The notes: generated from the sequence alone by a model not told the origin. A DNA stretch of 64,000 nucleotides from Clostridia bacterium (GCA_022793815.1 JAAWDP010000011.1:25457-89456); one strand, 5' to 3'. Shown: positions 47,708 to 57,400, counted from the first letter of the stretch. Numbers and translations: made by a program.

Positions 47708-48412
47708 ATGAACAATGCCCCGATAGGCGTGTTTGACAGCGGCGTGGGCGGTATAAGCACGCTGCACGCTTGTATGGACGCCTTGAAAAACGAAAGCTTC
47801 GTCTACCTCGCGGACCGCAGCGGCATGCCTTACGGCAATAAAAGCCACGGCGAAATCGCGTCGAGGGTGGACGCCTGCGTGGAAACTCTGCTCGCGGAAA
47901 AAGTAAAGGCGATAGTCGTCGCATGCAACACCGCCACAAACGTGGGCATAAAAATGCTGCGCGAAAAATACCGTATTCCTTTTGTCGGGGTCGAACCTGC
48001 CGTCAAGCCGGCGGTCGAGGCTTGCAAACACGGCAACATCCTCGTACTTCTCACTGTCGCCACTGCCGCACAGAGCAAGTTTCAAGAGCTTGTGTCGCGC
48101 TGGGACAACGGACGCTTGATAATCGCGCCGCAGCACGACCTCGCCGAACAGGTGGAAAACCGTATCGACGATATATCCGCTTTGCGCTGCGAAGTACATA
48201 AAATACTTTCGCGCTACCGCCGCGTCGAGGGCGTAGTGCTCGGCTGTACGCACTATGTCTTTCTGCGTCCGCTCATCGACGAGTTTTACGACGGCAGAAT
48301 AAAGATATTCGACTCGGGCGTGGGCGCGGCGAAACGCCTCGGTTTTCTGATAAAAGAAAACGCCCTCGAAACCGATTCATACAGGCGTTCTCTGAAATTT
48401 CTCGTAATCTGA
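47708..48412 (+). CDS. murI: Glutamate racemase
   Basis: Produces D-glutamate for peptidoglycan. The 234 residues have FDSGVGGIST (9-18), the first catalytic Cys in VACNTATN (C73), and the second in GCTHYVFL (about 177-184), all intact. The frame is open from 47681, but the ATG at 47708 gives the normal N terminus, with AAAGG eight bases upstream. Slightly shorter than the usual 260-270. It follows gpr on the same strand after 80 bp. Confidence 0.93.
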   Translation: MNNAPIGVFDSGVGGISTLHACMDALKNESFVYLADRSGMPYGNKSHGEIASRVDACVETLLAEKVKAIVVACNTATNVGIKMLREKYRIPFVGVEPAVKPAVEACKHGNILVLLTVATAAQSKFQELVSRWDNGRLIIAPQHDLAEQVENRIDDISALRCEVHKILSRYRRVEGVVLGCTHYVFLRPLIDEFYDGRIKIFDSGVGAAKRLGFLIKENALETDSYRRSLKFLVI

Positions 48413-48439
48413 CGGACGGCTTTTTGCGTCCGCGCCAAG

Positions 48440-49579
48440 TTATTTGTTTACCGACATGGTGACGGAATAGGGGGTCTTTATCGCGTTCGCGGCGGATTCC
48501 AGCGCCACGGCTTTTTTTCTTGCGTCTACGCCGTCGGGAGCAAATTCTATGTCGTCCACGGGTATTTGTGTAAGCGTGCTTATAAAGGTAAGCGCGGCGA
48601 TATAGCGGCCCGTGTCGATTGTGAGGTGATATCCGTCGCGCGTCAGCGTATCGCCGAGATACGACGTGCGCGCATTCTGCACCGCCGTGCCGCTCGGAAT
48701 AACGCCCGTAAACGACGCATTCGTCAGTATGCGCGTTTTCGTGCACTGCACTATTTTGTCATACATAACGCTCTGTTTGTTATCGTATTTGTAAAACTCG
48801 GCGTGATTTGTATCCTGCTGATATGCCCAGGTCATGTGCCAGTAAAATTTCGTATACGACATGGGCGGCAGCTTCGAGTAAACGTAATCTATAAGCTCGC
48901 CCACTCTCGCATAAGTGCCTTCCATGCCGCTGCTGCCGCTTGCCTGCTGCAAAGTAATGAAATCCCAGTTCGTAAGCGCTATCGCGTCGCCCATGCGGTA
49001 GTTTTTCGTTGTGTGCCACGTGCCCGAGTCGTTCTGTCTGAACTCGTATGCCGCCGCATTGTTTTTCGCATTGTCCGCATGGCGGTCTACGGTGCAGCCG
49101 CCTATGTAAAGGTTGGCTATGTACACTTTTTCGATACCTAAACTTTTTGCCACGTTGTAAGCATGCACGGTCATGTCGTCGGAAAAACTGTTGCCTATGC
49201 AAAGTATTTTCAATTCGCCGTCGGCGTCCCAGCGCGACGGGTCGTCGCGTACCGTCACCGTGTACTCCGCGAAAAGGTCGGTTTCTTTAAGCGTGACTCT
49301 TATCGTGTACCGACCGCTTACCTTCGAATCGAATGCGGACGAGTCCACTTCGTATGCATTTTCGTCGGCAAGATAGGACGAGCCGTCCGACATGTTCACG
49401 TTCACTTTCAGGTTTCCCACGGAAAATTCCGCGCCGTAAGCGAACGTCGCTTTTGCGCCGCTTGCCGTAATCGATACGGCAGTCACGGTTTCCTTGCCGC
49501 AGCCGCCGAAAAACGCCGCGCATGTCAATAAAACCGCCGCGGCAATAACCGAAAAGCCGAATTTGATGTTCTTTTTCAT
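48440..49579 (-). CDS. DUF4886 lipoprotein with an Ig-like N-terminal domain
   Basis: A secreted lipoprotein of 379 residues: signal ending FFGGC (Cys about 27), a bacterial Ig-like domain (about 30-112, VSITASGAKATFAYGAEFSVGNLKVNVNMSDGS), then an SGNH-hydrolase-like DUF4886 domain starting LKILCIGNSFSDDM (Ser at the nucleophile position) and ending with a RDGYHLT block. Such proteins are thought to act on surface polysaccharides or their acyl groups. Read alone on the minus strand. Confidence 0.87.
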   Translation of the reverse strand: MKKNIKFGFSVIAAAVLLTCAAFFGGCGKETVTAVSITASGAKATFAYGAEFSVGNLKVNVNMSDGSSYLADENAYEVDSSAFDSKVSGRYTIRVTLKETDLFAEYTVTVRDDPSRWDADGELKILCIGNSFSDDMTVHAYNVAKSLGIEKVYIANLYIGGCTVDRHADNAKNNAAAYEFRQNDSGTWHTTKNYRMGDAIALTNWDFITLQQASGSSGMEGTYARVGELIDYVYSKLPPMSYTKFYWHMTWAYQQDTNHAEFYKYDNKQSVMYDKIVQCTKTRILTNASFTGVIPSGTAVQNARTSYLGDTLTRDGYHLTIDTGRYIAALTFISTLTQIPVDDIEFAPDGVDARKKAVALESAANAIKTPYSVTMSVNK

Positions 49580-49716
49580 AATTTCCTCCTGTATCTCTGT
49601 AAAATTCTAACACGGATTTCCCGAAAACCCAATCCCAAACTCGTAATCCGTCGCTTTACGCTCATAATCCGTCGTTTTGCTTGACGCAAATATGCCGTCC
49701 GTGCTACAATGCCGCC

Positions 49717-50202
49717 ATGGAAAACAGCATACTCGTCGGACTCAACCCCATAGTGTATGGCGACAGCCGTCTGCTGATTCTCGGCTCCATGCCGGGCAGA
49801 CAGTCGCTTGCCATGGGCAGATATTACGACTACGGACAAAACCGTTTTTGGAAAATAATTTTCGCGTACATGCGCGAACATTGTACGGACGACTACGAAA
49901 CGAAAAAGGACGTTCTGCGCCGCGCAGGCATCGCGCTTTGGGACGCCGTTTTAACGTGCGAGCGCACGGGTTCGTCGCTCGACAGCAGAATAAAAAATGC
50001 GACGGGCAGCGATATAAGCGGTTTTCTGAAACGGCACCCGAGCATAAAAAACGTGATAACCAACGGCAGGGCGGCGGAAAAATATCTCGTAAAATTCAAT
50101 CCCGACGTAAAATATACGTATCTGCCGTCCACTTCGCCGGCAAATGCGTCGGTCAAAAACGTGGAAGAAATTTGGCTGGACGCGCTCGCGCGTCTGCTGT
50201 GA
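49717..50202 (+). CDS. DNA-deoxyinosine glycosylase (uracil-DNA glycosylase superfamily, HDG type)
   Basis: Removes hypoxanthine, and perhaps uracil, from DNA. From the ATG at 49717 the protein has 161 residues: LILGSMPGRQSLAMGRYYDYGQNRFWKI (about 19-46) and the C-terminal LPSTSPAN (about 136-143) are the family motifs. The ribosome site is weak. It lies 57 bp before ku; both genes repair deamination or break damage and may be useful in spores. Confidence 0.88.
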   Translation: MENSILVGLNPIVYGDSRLLILGSMPGRQSLAMGRYYDYGQNRFWKIIFAYMREHCTDDYETKKDVLRRAGIALWDAVLTCERTGSSLDSRIKNATGSDISGFLKRHPSIKNVITNGRAAEKYLVKFNPDVKYTYLPSTSPANASVKNVEEIWLDALARLL

Positions 50203-50259
50203 CGCCGTATCGCAGTTTCGCTTAATGCGCATACTACGCGTGTTAAGGAGAAATAAACC

Positions 50260-51042
50260 ATGGCATACAGTTATAAAACTTCCGTTACGTTCGGACTCGT
50301 CTACATTCCCGTCACGCTTACGGCGGCGGCGAAACCGAAAGACGTGTCGTTCAATCTTTTGGAAAAGAGCACGGGCAAACGCGTCCGCAACAAGCGCGTG
50401 GCGGACGGCACGGACAGGGAAGTAAAGCAGGCGGATACCGTCAAAGGCTACGAGTACGAAAAGGGCAGATACGTCGTTTTCGACGAATCCGACTTCGAAA
50501 AAATAAAGACGAAAAACGACAGGACGATAAACGTGGAAGCGTTCGTCAGACTTTCCGATATAGACCCCGTCTATTTCGAAAAGTCCTACTACGTCACGCC
50601 CGCGGGTGGCGAGCGCGCGTTTGCTCTTCTGTGTGAATCTCTGGAAAAAACCAAGCGCGTCGGCATAGCCAAAACCGTGCTCGGGTCCAAGGAAAACCTC
50701 GTCGCGCTCAGAATGAGCGGCGGCAAAATGCTGCTCAGCACACTGTACTTCGCCGACGAAATAACCGCGCCGCCTTCGGTGAGCATAGCGGCGTCCAAGA
50801 GCGCGAACAAACAGGAGCGCGACCTCGCCGTCAAACTTATCGAGGCTATGAGCGCGCCGTTCGACCCGCACGCTTACCGCAACGAATACAACGAAAAAGT
50901 GCTCGCCGCCGTCGAGGATAAAATAGCGGGCAAACAAATCGTATCGCCTGCCGAAAAGCAGGACTCGGAAAAAAGCGCGGATTCGCTGCTGGACGCTCTC
51001 ATCGCCAGCATAAAGGGCGCGGAAAATCACGCCACCGTATAA
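50260..51042 (+). CDS. ku: Ku DNA end-binding protein
   Basis: Homodimeric ring that binds double-strand breaks in bacterial non-homologous end joining. The 260 residues begin SYKTSVTFGLVYIPVTL and contain KGYEYEKGRYVVFDESDFEKI and the KMLLSTLYFADEI strand, all typical. TAAGGAG precedes the ATG. The C-terminal 40 residues form a low-complexity charged tail. The partner LigD is not in the window. Confidence 0.95.
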   Translation: MAYSYKTSVTFGLVYIPVTLTAAAKPKDVSFNLLEKSTGKRVRNKRVADGTDREVKQADTVKGYEYEKGRYVVFDESDFEKIKTKNDRTINVEAFVRLSDIDPVYFEKSYYVTPAGGERAFALLCESLEKTKRVGIAKTVLGSKENLVALRMSGGKMLLSTLYFADEITAPPSVSIAASKSANKQERDLAVKLIEAMSAPFDPHAYRNEYNEKVLAAVEDKIAGKQIVSPAEKQDSEKSADSLLDALIASIKGAENHATV

Positions 51043-51062
51043 CTCAAAACAAACCCAAAGAC

Positions 51063-51091
51063 TTGACAATCTTCCCCTTTTATTGTATCAT
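51063..51091 (+). promoter_or_regulatory. Sigma-A promoter
   Basis: TTGACA (51063-51068), 17-bp spacer, TATCAT (51086-51091), so the transcript would start about 20 bases before the ATG at 51118. Confidence 0.85.
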
Positions 51092-51117
51092 AAACTTATA
51101 TGGAAAAAAGGAACGAC

Positions 51118-51867
51118 ATGGACGTAAAAAACGACACGGCGGAAAAAAGCCGACCCCCGAAAAAGCGCGTCCCGTTTAAGGATTTGCCGAAAGCGGACAG
51201 GATACTTCGCGCCGTCGCGCTGTGTCTTGCCGTATTGTTTTTTCTGTCGTGTCTGGGCGTAGGCATTTATCATGCGGTAAGCGGCGATCCCGAAAACCGC
51301 CTTTTGCAGACCTTCGCGCTCTGCGGCGTAAGCGTTCTGCCGTTTCTTCTCGAACTTATCATGCGTTCGCGTCTGCCGTCGTTCTTGCTCATAATAATTT
51401 ATGTGTTTATGTATTTTGCGGGTCTTATGGGCGTCGCGCTTAATTTTTATAACAGGTTCGAACACTACGACACCGTAATCCACGGCATATTCGGCTACAT
51501 CGCCGCCGCCGTCGGACTGTTCGCAATCGTCCGCACAAAAAACTACGGCTCGCTCAATACCTTCGGCGCAGTGCTTTTCACGGTGTGTTTCGCGCTTGCC
51601 GTCGGTGCGCTGTGGGAAATATGGGAGTACGCCACCGACTGCCTGGGAATCGGCAATTCGCAGGGCTGGCAGATAGAGGGCGGAATCTTTACGGACGGAC
51701 CGCTCAAAGGCGAAAGCGCGGGAGTCGTGCGTTCGCTCACCGATACCATGACCGACATAATAATGAATACGATAGGAGCGTGCGTATTCGGATTGCAGCT
51801 TCTCATAAGCCGCCTTGCGAAAAAGGACCTTTTAATAGGTTCCATGGTTCGCAGCTTCGAAGCCTGA
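51118..51867 (+). CDS. YjdF/DUF2238-like membrane protein
   Basis: From the ATG at 51118 (AAAGGA upstream; the ATG at 51100 lacks a site) the protein has 249 residues: a 40-residue basic N terminus and about six membrane helices. The segments NFYNRFEHYDTVIHGIFGY and ALWEIWEYATDCLG, and DTMTDIIMNTIGAC near the end, are the conserved Asp/His/Trp blocks of the YjdF family. Function of the family is not established. DegV follows after 33 bp. Confidence 0.82.
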   Translation: MDVKNDTAEKSRPPKKRVPFKDLPKADRILRAVALCLAVLFFLSCLGVGIYHAVSGDPENRLLQTFALCGVSVLPFLLELIMRSRLPSFLLIIIYVFMYFAGLMGVALNFYNRFEHYDTVIHGIFGYIAAAVGLFAIVRTKNYGSLNTFGAVLFTVCFALAVGALWEIWEYATDCLGIGNSQGWQIEGGIFTDGPLKGESAGVVRSLTDTMTDIIMNTIGACVFGLQLLISRLAKKDLLIGSMVRSFEA

Positions 51868-51900
51868 CTTTTAAAATAAATCCCGAAAGGAGATAATCAA

Positions 51901-52758
51901 ATGAGCAAGTTTTTTTGTGACAGCAACTGCGAACTCGATTACGAGGCGGTTGAGAAACTCGGCGCAAGTCTTATCAAAATGCCGTACACTCTCGACGGCG
52001 TCGAAAGCGCTTACGACCTCGGCAAAGAAAGCGACCCGCGCGGGTTTTTCGCAAAAATGCGCGGCGGCGCGGACGCCAAAACCCAAGCCCTCAACCAGTT
52101 CGACTATATCGAATATTTCGAGCCGGTGTTCGCGGCGGGAGAGGATATAATCTACGTTTCGTTTTCCCACGCTATGAGCGGCACGTTCAACAGCCTTAAA
52201 ATAGCGGCGGACGAGCTCTTGCGGAAATACCCCGAAAGAAAATTCACGCTTTGCAATACATACGGCATTTCCATGGGCGCGGGCATAGTAGTCTACTATG
52301 CCGCGAAAGAACACGCCGCAGGCAAAAGCGACGAGGAAGTCGCGGCATTCGTCGATTCCTTCCGCAAGCGCGTGCGCTGCTATTTCACGGTCAAAGACCT
52401 CGTATACCTCAAACGCGGCGGCAGACTGTCGGCATTCAAAGCCATGATGGGCAAAATATTCGACATGAAACCGATAATTTCCATGCAAGAGGACGGCACG
52501 CTGGCGTCCATAGCCACCGTAAAGGGCAGAAAAAAATCGCTTCACGAACTTGTCGCCTATACCGAAAAGGATAATATCGACACGTCGTATCCGTGCGTAC
52601 TCATGAACGGCGACTGCGACGAAGACACCGCCTTCACAAAAGAACTGATAAAGGAAAAATACCCCGACGTCGAAATTTGGGAGCGCATAGTGGGACCCGT
52701 CATCGGAAGCCACTGCGGACCCGACACCGTCGGATTCATATTCATAGCAAAGGAGTAA
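51901..52758 (+). CDS. DegV family fatty-acid-binding protein
   Basis: DegV (FakB) proteins carry a bound fatty acid, for FakA-dependent phosphorylation and phospholipid synthesis. The 285 residues contain FCDSNCELDYE at the start, ISFSHAMSGTFNSLKIA-like block (about 80-101), the VKDLVYLKRGGRLSA segment (about 165-179), and a C-terminal GPVIGSHCGPDTVGFIFI. The start has AAAGGAG. FakA is not in the window. Confidence 0.93.
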   Translation: MSKFFCDSNCELDYEAVEKLGASLIKMPYTLDGVESAYDLGKESDPRGFFAKMRGGADAKTQALNQFDYIEYFEPVFAAGEDIIYVSFSHAMSGTFNSLKIAADELLRKYPERKFTLCNTYGISMGAGIVVYYAAKEHAAGKSDEEVAAFVDSFRKRVRCYFTVKDLVYLKRGGRLSAFKAMMGKIFDMKPIISMQEDGTLASIATVKGRKKSLHELVAYTEKDNIDTSYPCVLMNGDCDEDTAFTKELIKEKYPDVEIWERIVGPVIGSHCGPDTVGFIFIAKE

Positions 52759-52770
52759 TTTCGTATCAAA

Positions 52771-53958
52771 TTGAAACGCGCGCTTGTCTGCTTTATAATA
52801 ACGCTGCTGTGCATGGGAACGCTGTGTTCGTGCGCGGACAAACCATACCGCCGCAGCGAAGTCGTGATAGCCGATGCAATAGTGCTGGACGTCGCCGCGT
52901 CGGGCAGAGGCAGCCGCGCGGCGGCGGACGAAATGTTCGCTCTCGCCGAAGAAGTTTTCGGACCTATGAATATAAACGACGCAAGCAGCACGCTCGCCGT
53001 GTTCAACGCGGGCGCAGCTTTTGCGCAGACCGAGATAAGCGAACATATCTATAACACTTTGTCGCTTGCGAAAACCGCATACGAGTCGAGCGGCGGCGCA
53101 TTCGACGTAACCGCGCTTCCGCTCGTCAAACTTTGGGGAGTGGACGCCGAGGGTCTGCACAAGCGCCGTCCCGACAAATTCGACCTTGCCGCAACGGCGG
53201 TCGACGGACAAACCCTGCCGAAGAAAGAGGATATACAAGGCACGCTTTCGCACGTCGGCATGGACAAGATAGACTTTTTCGCGCAGGACGGCAAATACTA
53301 TCTTACCAAAACCGACCCGAAAACGCAAATCGACTTGGGCGGCATAGCCAAGGGCTACTTTACCGACCTGTGCGTGAAGATAGCCGAAAAACATTCCCTT
53401 GCGTCCTGTCTGATAAATCTTTCGGGAAACATCTGTCTTTACGGCAGTGCGGTCGGAGCGGACGAATGGCGCATAGGCGTCGTTAATCCGCGCCCGCGCC
53501 TTACTCTGCTGGAAAGCGAACGCGGACATATCTGCGCGCTTACAAGCGTCGGCACCCGTTCGTTCGTGACAAGCGGCGACTATCAGCGTTTCTACTATGC
53601 CTCTTACGACGGCAGAACCGACGAGGAGGATTTGGTCGCTGTGTGCCATATAATAGACCCGCGAAGCGGCTTGCCCGTCGGTCTTGTTTACGACGACGTC
53701 GGCGGTCGCTACACAACCGACTTTTCCGCGGTCTGCTCGGCAACGGTCAGCGGCGTCGGCTCGGCTCTGTGCGACGCATATTCCACTGCGGTTGCCGTAC
53801 TCGGCATACGGCAGGGCAGCGCGCTTGCGCGTGAAAACGGCTTCGACGCGCTGATATTCACGAATCCCGACGGCGGCGTCGGCAAGTTCGCTCGGGTCGG
53901 CGATTTCGATTTCATCGACGGTTACGACGTATACAAAAGTTACGAGGCAGTATCATGA
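52771..53958 (+). CDS. apbE: ApbE-family FAD:protein FMN transferase, lipoprotein
   Basis: Attaches FMN covalently to threonine of exported or membrane flavoproteins. Signal with lipobox LCSC near residue 20; the mature part has the SSTLAVFNAGA and YESSGGAFDVTALPLV segments, IDLGGIAKGYFTD (Mg/FAD site) and LINLSGNICLYG. The TTG at 52771 is 16 bases after GGAG, further than normal; ATC or ATT triplets nearer the site cannot be excluded as start. Overlaps the NusG-II gene by 4 bp. Confidence 0.92.
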   Translation: MKRALVCFIITLLCMGTLCSCADKPYRRSEVVIADAIVLDVAASGRGSRAAADEMFALAEEVFGPMNINDASSTLAVFNAGAAFAQTEISEHIYNTLSLAKTAYESSGGAFDVTALPLVKLWGVDAEGLHKRRPDKFDLAATAVDGQTLPKKEDIQGTLSHVGMDKIDFFAQDGKYYLTKTDPKTQIDLGGIAKGYFTDLCVKIAEKHSLASCLINLSGNICLYGSAVGADEWRIGVVNPRPRLTLLESERGHICALTSVGTRSFVTSGDYQRFYYASYDGRTDEEDLVAVCHIIDPRSGLPVGLVYDDVGGRYTTDFSAVCSATVSGVGSALCDAYSTAVAVLGIRQGSALARENGFDALIFTNPDGGVGKFARVGDFDFIDGYDVYKSYEAVS

Positions 53959-54398
53959 CCGACGCGCAAAGAGTGCAGCATATAAAAAACGGCAAACCGT
54001 TCAATCGCGCCGATATAATCGTTTACACCGTCCTCGCCGTCGTCGTCGCGCTTGTAATGATACTTGTTTTCGGCGGCGGAAGCGGCGAATACGTCACCGT
54101 GACGACGGGCTCGGGCTCGAAAACCTATCCGCTTTCGAAAAACGCGGTCATAAACGTGGAGTCGCATTTGACGGTAATCATAGAGGACGGCAAAGTCTGT
54201 GTGCGCGACGCCGACTGCCCCGACAAGATTTGCGAGCGCAGCGGCAAAATAAGCCGCAGCGGCAGCATGATAGCCTGTCTGCCCAACGGCATAGTAATCA
54301 CCGTCACGAAAGAAAGCAAAGACGATTTGATTGACGTCGGCATGAAATGTCCGCTTTCGTCGGCTCGGTATCTCATATCGGGGAGGGCGGATATATGA
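53955..54398 (+). CDS. NusG domain II membrane protein (EetA-like)
   Basis: A 147-residue bitopic protein: one membrane helix (about 23-41) and an extracytoplasmic beta-domain of NusG-II type (YVTVTTGSGSKTYPLSKNAVINV, then CVRDADCPDKICERSGKISRSG with four Cys, then IACLPNGIVITV). Such proteins are encoded beside ApbE and Gx-transporter genes and, in the Listeria flavin-based extracellular electron-transfer locus, correspond to EetA. Overlaps its neighbours by 4 bp on both sides. Confidence 0.87.
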   Translation: MTDAQRVQHIKNGKPFNRADIIVYTVLAVVVALVMILVFGGGSGEYVTVTTGSGSKTYPLSKNAVINVESHLTVIIEDGKVCVRDADCPDKICERSGKISRSGSMIACLPNGIVITVTKESKDDLIDVGMKCPLSSARYLISGRADI

Positions 54399-54943
54399 GC
54401 GCGAAACGCATAGCCAAAGACGCGCTGCTCACCGCCGTCGCGCTCATACTGTTTACGGTGGAGAATCTGTTTCCGCCGCTGCTCGCTTTCGCCCCGGGCG
54501 CGAAAATAGGCCTTTCCAACGCCGCAGTGCTCATCACCCTTATAATAATCGGAGTGCCCGACGCATTCGCGGTTCTTACGCTCAAATGCGTACTCGGCGC
54601 GCTCGTAACGGGCAATATGTTTTCGCTCGCATACAGTCTGCCGTCGTCGCTGACGTCGCTGTGCGTTCAAACCGCGCTGTATAAAACGCTGTTTCCGAAA
54701 ATATCGCTCATGGCTGTTTCTCTCTCGGGTGCAACGGTTTTCAACATAGTCCAGCTTTTCGTCGCAAGTTTGATAGCGCATGCGAATATGCTTCCGCTGC
54801 TGCCGCTTATGCTTATCGCAAGCGCGGCGGCAGGGCTTTTGATAGGCGCGGCGGTATTCTTTACGGTAAGATTGCTGCCGAGCGCGGTAATCGAAACCGC
54901 GAACGAAAAAGAAAAACAAAAAGAGGAGGTCACATCGCAGTGA
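54395..54943 (+). CDS. Gx transporter family membrane protein (EetB-like)
   Basis: A 182-residue polytopic protein with about five membrane helices and the family segments PPLLAFAPGAKIGLSNAAVLI and FTLKCVLGALVTGNMFSLAYSLPSSL. Older annotation calls such proteins heptaprenyl diphosphate synthase component I; the family resembles ECF S components. In electron-export loci the counterpart is EetB. The ATG overlaps the previous stop (ATGA) and its own stop overlaps the next GTG. Confidence 0.87.
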   Translation: MSAKRIAKDALLTAVALILFTVENLFPPLLAFAPGAKIGLSNAAVLITLIIIGVPDAFAVLTLKCVLGALVTGNMFSLAYSLPSSLTSLCVQTALYKTLFPKISLMAVSLSGATVFNIVQLFVASLIAHANMLPLLPLMLIASAAAGLLIGAAVFFTVRLLPSAVIETANEKEKQKEEVTSQ

Positions 54944-56121
54944 ATATTCGCTACGCCGAAAGAACGGCGGATTTAAACGGCACCGCCACACGCGAAATAT
55001 TCAAACTGCTGTCGCGTCCGGAAATAATTTCGTTCGCAGGCGGTCTGCCCGCGTCCGACCTTCTGCCCGAAAAGGAGGTCGCCGAAATAACCGAATCGCT
55101 GCTTTCGGGAAAGGACGCGAAACGCATATTGCAGTACGGCACCAGCGAGGGCTTTGCGGATTTTCGCGAAACGCTTGTCGGCTATGTGAAGCAGGTCGGC
55201 ATAGACGGCATAGACACCGACAATACGCTGGTCATATCGGGCGGACAGCAGGGCATAGACCTTATGTGCAAAGCCCTGCTCGACAAGGGCGATACCGTAC
55301 TCGTCGAACAGCCCACATACCTTGCCGTGTTGCAGATTCTCAAATCTTACGAAGCGAAAGCCGTCGGGGTGAATGCAAACGCCGACGGACTGGATATAGA
55401 CGATTTGGAAAAAAAGATAATCGCGCATAAACCCAAAATGCTGTACGTCGTGCCCACGTTTTCCAATCCGACGGGCAAAACGTACTCACGCGCCAACCGC
55501 GAAAAAATTGCGGAAATAACCGCGAAATACGGCGTTATCGTGCTCGAAGACGACCCTTACGGCAAACTGCGTTTCTCGGGCGAAAGCGTTAATTCGCTCA
55601 AAAGTTTCGCCGCCGAGGATAACACGGTTTACATAACAAGTTTCAGCAAACTCGTTTCCCCGGGACTGCGCGTCGGTGTAGCCGTGGGCGGAAAAGAGAT
55701 AATACGAAAGCTTACAGTCTGCAAACAGGGCACGGATTTGCACACGTCGAACCTTTCGCAGCTCATAGTCAAACGGTTCGTGGAAGAATACCTCGGCGAA
55801 ACCGTAAAACGCAGTATTCCCGTCTACCGCAAACGCCGCGACGCAATGACGGCGGCGCTTGACAGATACATGCCTTTCTTCGACCGCACCGACCCCGAAG
55901 GCGGACTGTTCGTGTTCGGCTCGCTTCCCGTTTCTCTGAACGCGGAAAAACTGCTGCCGAAAGCCATAGAGCATAACGTGGCGTATATCCAAGGCTCGGT
56001 GTTTTTTGCGGACGGCGGCGGCGAAAACACCGTGCGCCTCAATTATTCCAATGCATCGGCGGAGCAGATAGAGCAGGGTATACGCGCCCTCGGCTCGCTC
56101 TTCGCCTCCTATCTGACTTAA
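54940..56121 (+). CDS. PLP-dependent aminotransferase, LysN / MocR-type fold
   Basis: A 393-residue class I/II aminotransferase: FAGGLPASDLLPEKEVAEI near the start, LQYGTSEGFADFRE, the aspartate block PTFSNPTGKTYSRANR and VLEDDPYGKLRF, and the PLP lysine in TSFSKLVSPGLRVG. It lacks a DNA-binding domain. Related enzymes act on 2-aminoadipate, aromatic or branched-chain amino acids. GTG start with AGGAGG upstream; overlaps the Gx-transporter gene by 4 bp. Substrate not determined. Confidence 0.9.
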   Translation: MNIRYAERTADLNGTATREIFKLLSRPEIISFAGGLPASDLLPEKEVAEITESLLSGKDAKRILQYGTSEGFADFRETLVGYVKQVGIDGIDTDNTLVISGGQQGIDLMCKALLDKGDTVLVEQPTYLAVLQILKSYEAKAVGVNANADGLDIDDLEKKIIAHKPKMLYVVPTFSNPTGKTYSRANREKIAEITAKYGVIVLEDDPYGKLRFSGESVNSLKSFAAEDNTVYITSFSKLVSPGLRVGVAVGGKEIIRKLTVCKQGTDLHTSNLSQLIVKRFVEEYLGETVKRSIPVYRKRRDAMTAALDRYMPFFDRTDPEGGLFVFGSLPVSLNAEKLLPKAIEHNVAYIQGSVFFADGGGENTVRLNYSNASAEQIEQGIRALGSLFASYLT

Positions 56122-56185
56122 TAATTCGTAACTCGTAATCAAAGTTGTACTTTTAAAAATATCTCAAATCAGGAGCATAACCTTT

Positions 56186-57400
56186 ATGAAAAAAAATATT
56201 CTCGACATTTTGAGAGAACGCGGCTTTATCAAACAAACCGTGTACGAAGACGACCTGCGCCGCCTTCTCGATAAGGAGAGCGTTCCGTTTTACGTGGGTT
56301 TCGACCCGACCGCGGACTCTTTGCACATAGGGCACTACATTCCGATTATGGCAATGGCGCACATGCAGCGCGCGGGGCATAAGCCCATAGCGCTCATCGG
56401 CGGCGGCACGGCTATGATAGGCGACCCCAGCGGCAGAACCGATATGCGCCAAATGATGACGAAGCAGACGATAGAAAACAATTGCAAGGCGTTCGTCAAG
56501 CAGATGAGCCGCTTCATACGTTTCGAGGGCGAAAACGCCGCAATCATGGTAAACAACGCCGACTGGCTCGCGCCGCTCAACTATATCGACTTTCTGCGCG
56601 AGTTCGGGGTGTACTTCTCCGTAAACAAAATGCTGTCGTGCGACTGTTTCAAAACCCGTTACGAGCGCGGTCTTAACTTTTTGGAATTCAACTACATGCT
56701 CATGCAGGCTTACGATTTCTACGTGCTTTTCAAAAAGTACGGCTGCCGTCTGGAACTCGGCGGCAACGACCAGTGGAGCAATATTCTCGCGGGTGCGGAC
56801 GTTATACGCCGAAAGGAGAGCGAAGACGCTTACGCAATGACGTTCACTCTGCTGGAAACAAGCGACGGCAAAAAAATGGGCAAGACAGCCAAGGGCGCGC
56901 TTTGGCTCGACCCCGACAAGACTTCGCCATACGAGTTTTATCAATATTTCCGCAACGTCGAGGACGCCAAGACAGCCGAATGTCTTAAACTTCTCACCTT
57001 CGTCGAACTCGACGAAATACAAAGCCTTACCGCGCATAACGACGAGCGCATGAACGCCGCAAAGGAAAGACTCGCTTACGAAGTCACCGCGCTTGTGCAC
57101 GGCAAAGAGGCGGCGGAAGCGGCTCAAAACCAGGCGAGAGCCGCATTCGGCGGCAGCGAAAGCGACATGCAGACGCTCGAACTCGACTTGACGGCGGACA
57201 GTCCGATAGTGGACATAATGACCGCCGCGAAAGTTGCGGCAAGCAAGAGCGAGGCGCGCCGTCTTATCGAGGGCGGCGGAGTACGGCTCGGCGACGTCAA
57301 AGCGGCTGCGGCTTACGATACGCCCGAATCTCTCGGCGTCGGCAAAGTGTTCGTATTGCATAAGGGCAAAAAAGTCCGCGTGAAGATTTCTCTGAAATGA
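56186..57400 (+). CDS. tyrS: Tyrosyl-tRNA synthetase
   Basis: Charges tRNA-Tyr. The 404 residues have the class I HIGH motif at 47-50 (SLHIGHY), the KMSKS equivalent in KKMGKTAKG near 230, and a C-terminal S4 RNA-binding domain (about 335-400, [20 protein letters not shown]). CAGGAG lies upstream of the ATG. The 65-bp gap from the aminotransferase gene leaves no room for a T-box leader. Overlaps the yigZ-like gene by 4 bp. Confidence 0.97.
   Translation: MKKNILDILRERGFIKQTVYEDDLRRLLDKESVPFYVGFDPTADSLHIGHYIPIMAMAHMQRAGHKPIALIGGGTAMIGDPSGRTDMRQMMTKQTIENNCKAFVKQMSRFIRFEGENAAIMVNNADWLAPLNYIDFLREFGVYFSVNKMLSCDCFKTRYERGLNFLEFNYMLMQAYDFYVLFKKYGCRLELGGNDQWSNILAGADVIRRKESEDAYAMTFTLLETSDGKKMGKTAKGALWLDPDKTSPYEFYQYFRNVEDAKTAECLKLLTFVELDEIQSLTAHNDERMNAAKERLAYEVTALVHGKEAAEAAQNQARAAFGGSESDMQTLELDLTADSPIVDIMTAAKVAASKSEARRLIEGGGVRLGDVKAAAAYDTPESLGVGKVFVLHKGKKVRVKISLK

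Noticed and set aside
56122..56185. A T-box leader before tyrS
   Set aside because: Only 64 bases separate the genes, and no T-box sequence or terminator hairpin is visible.
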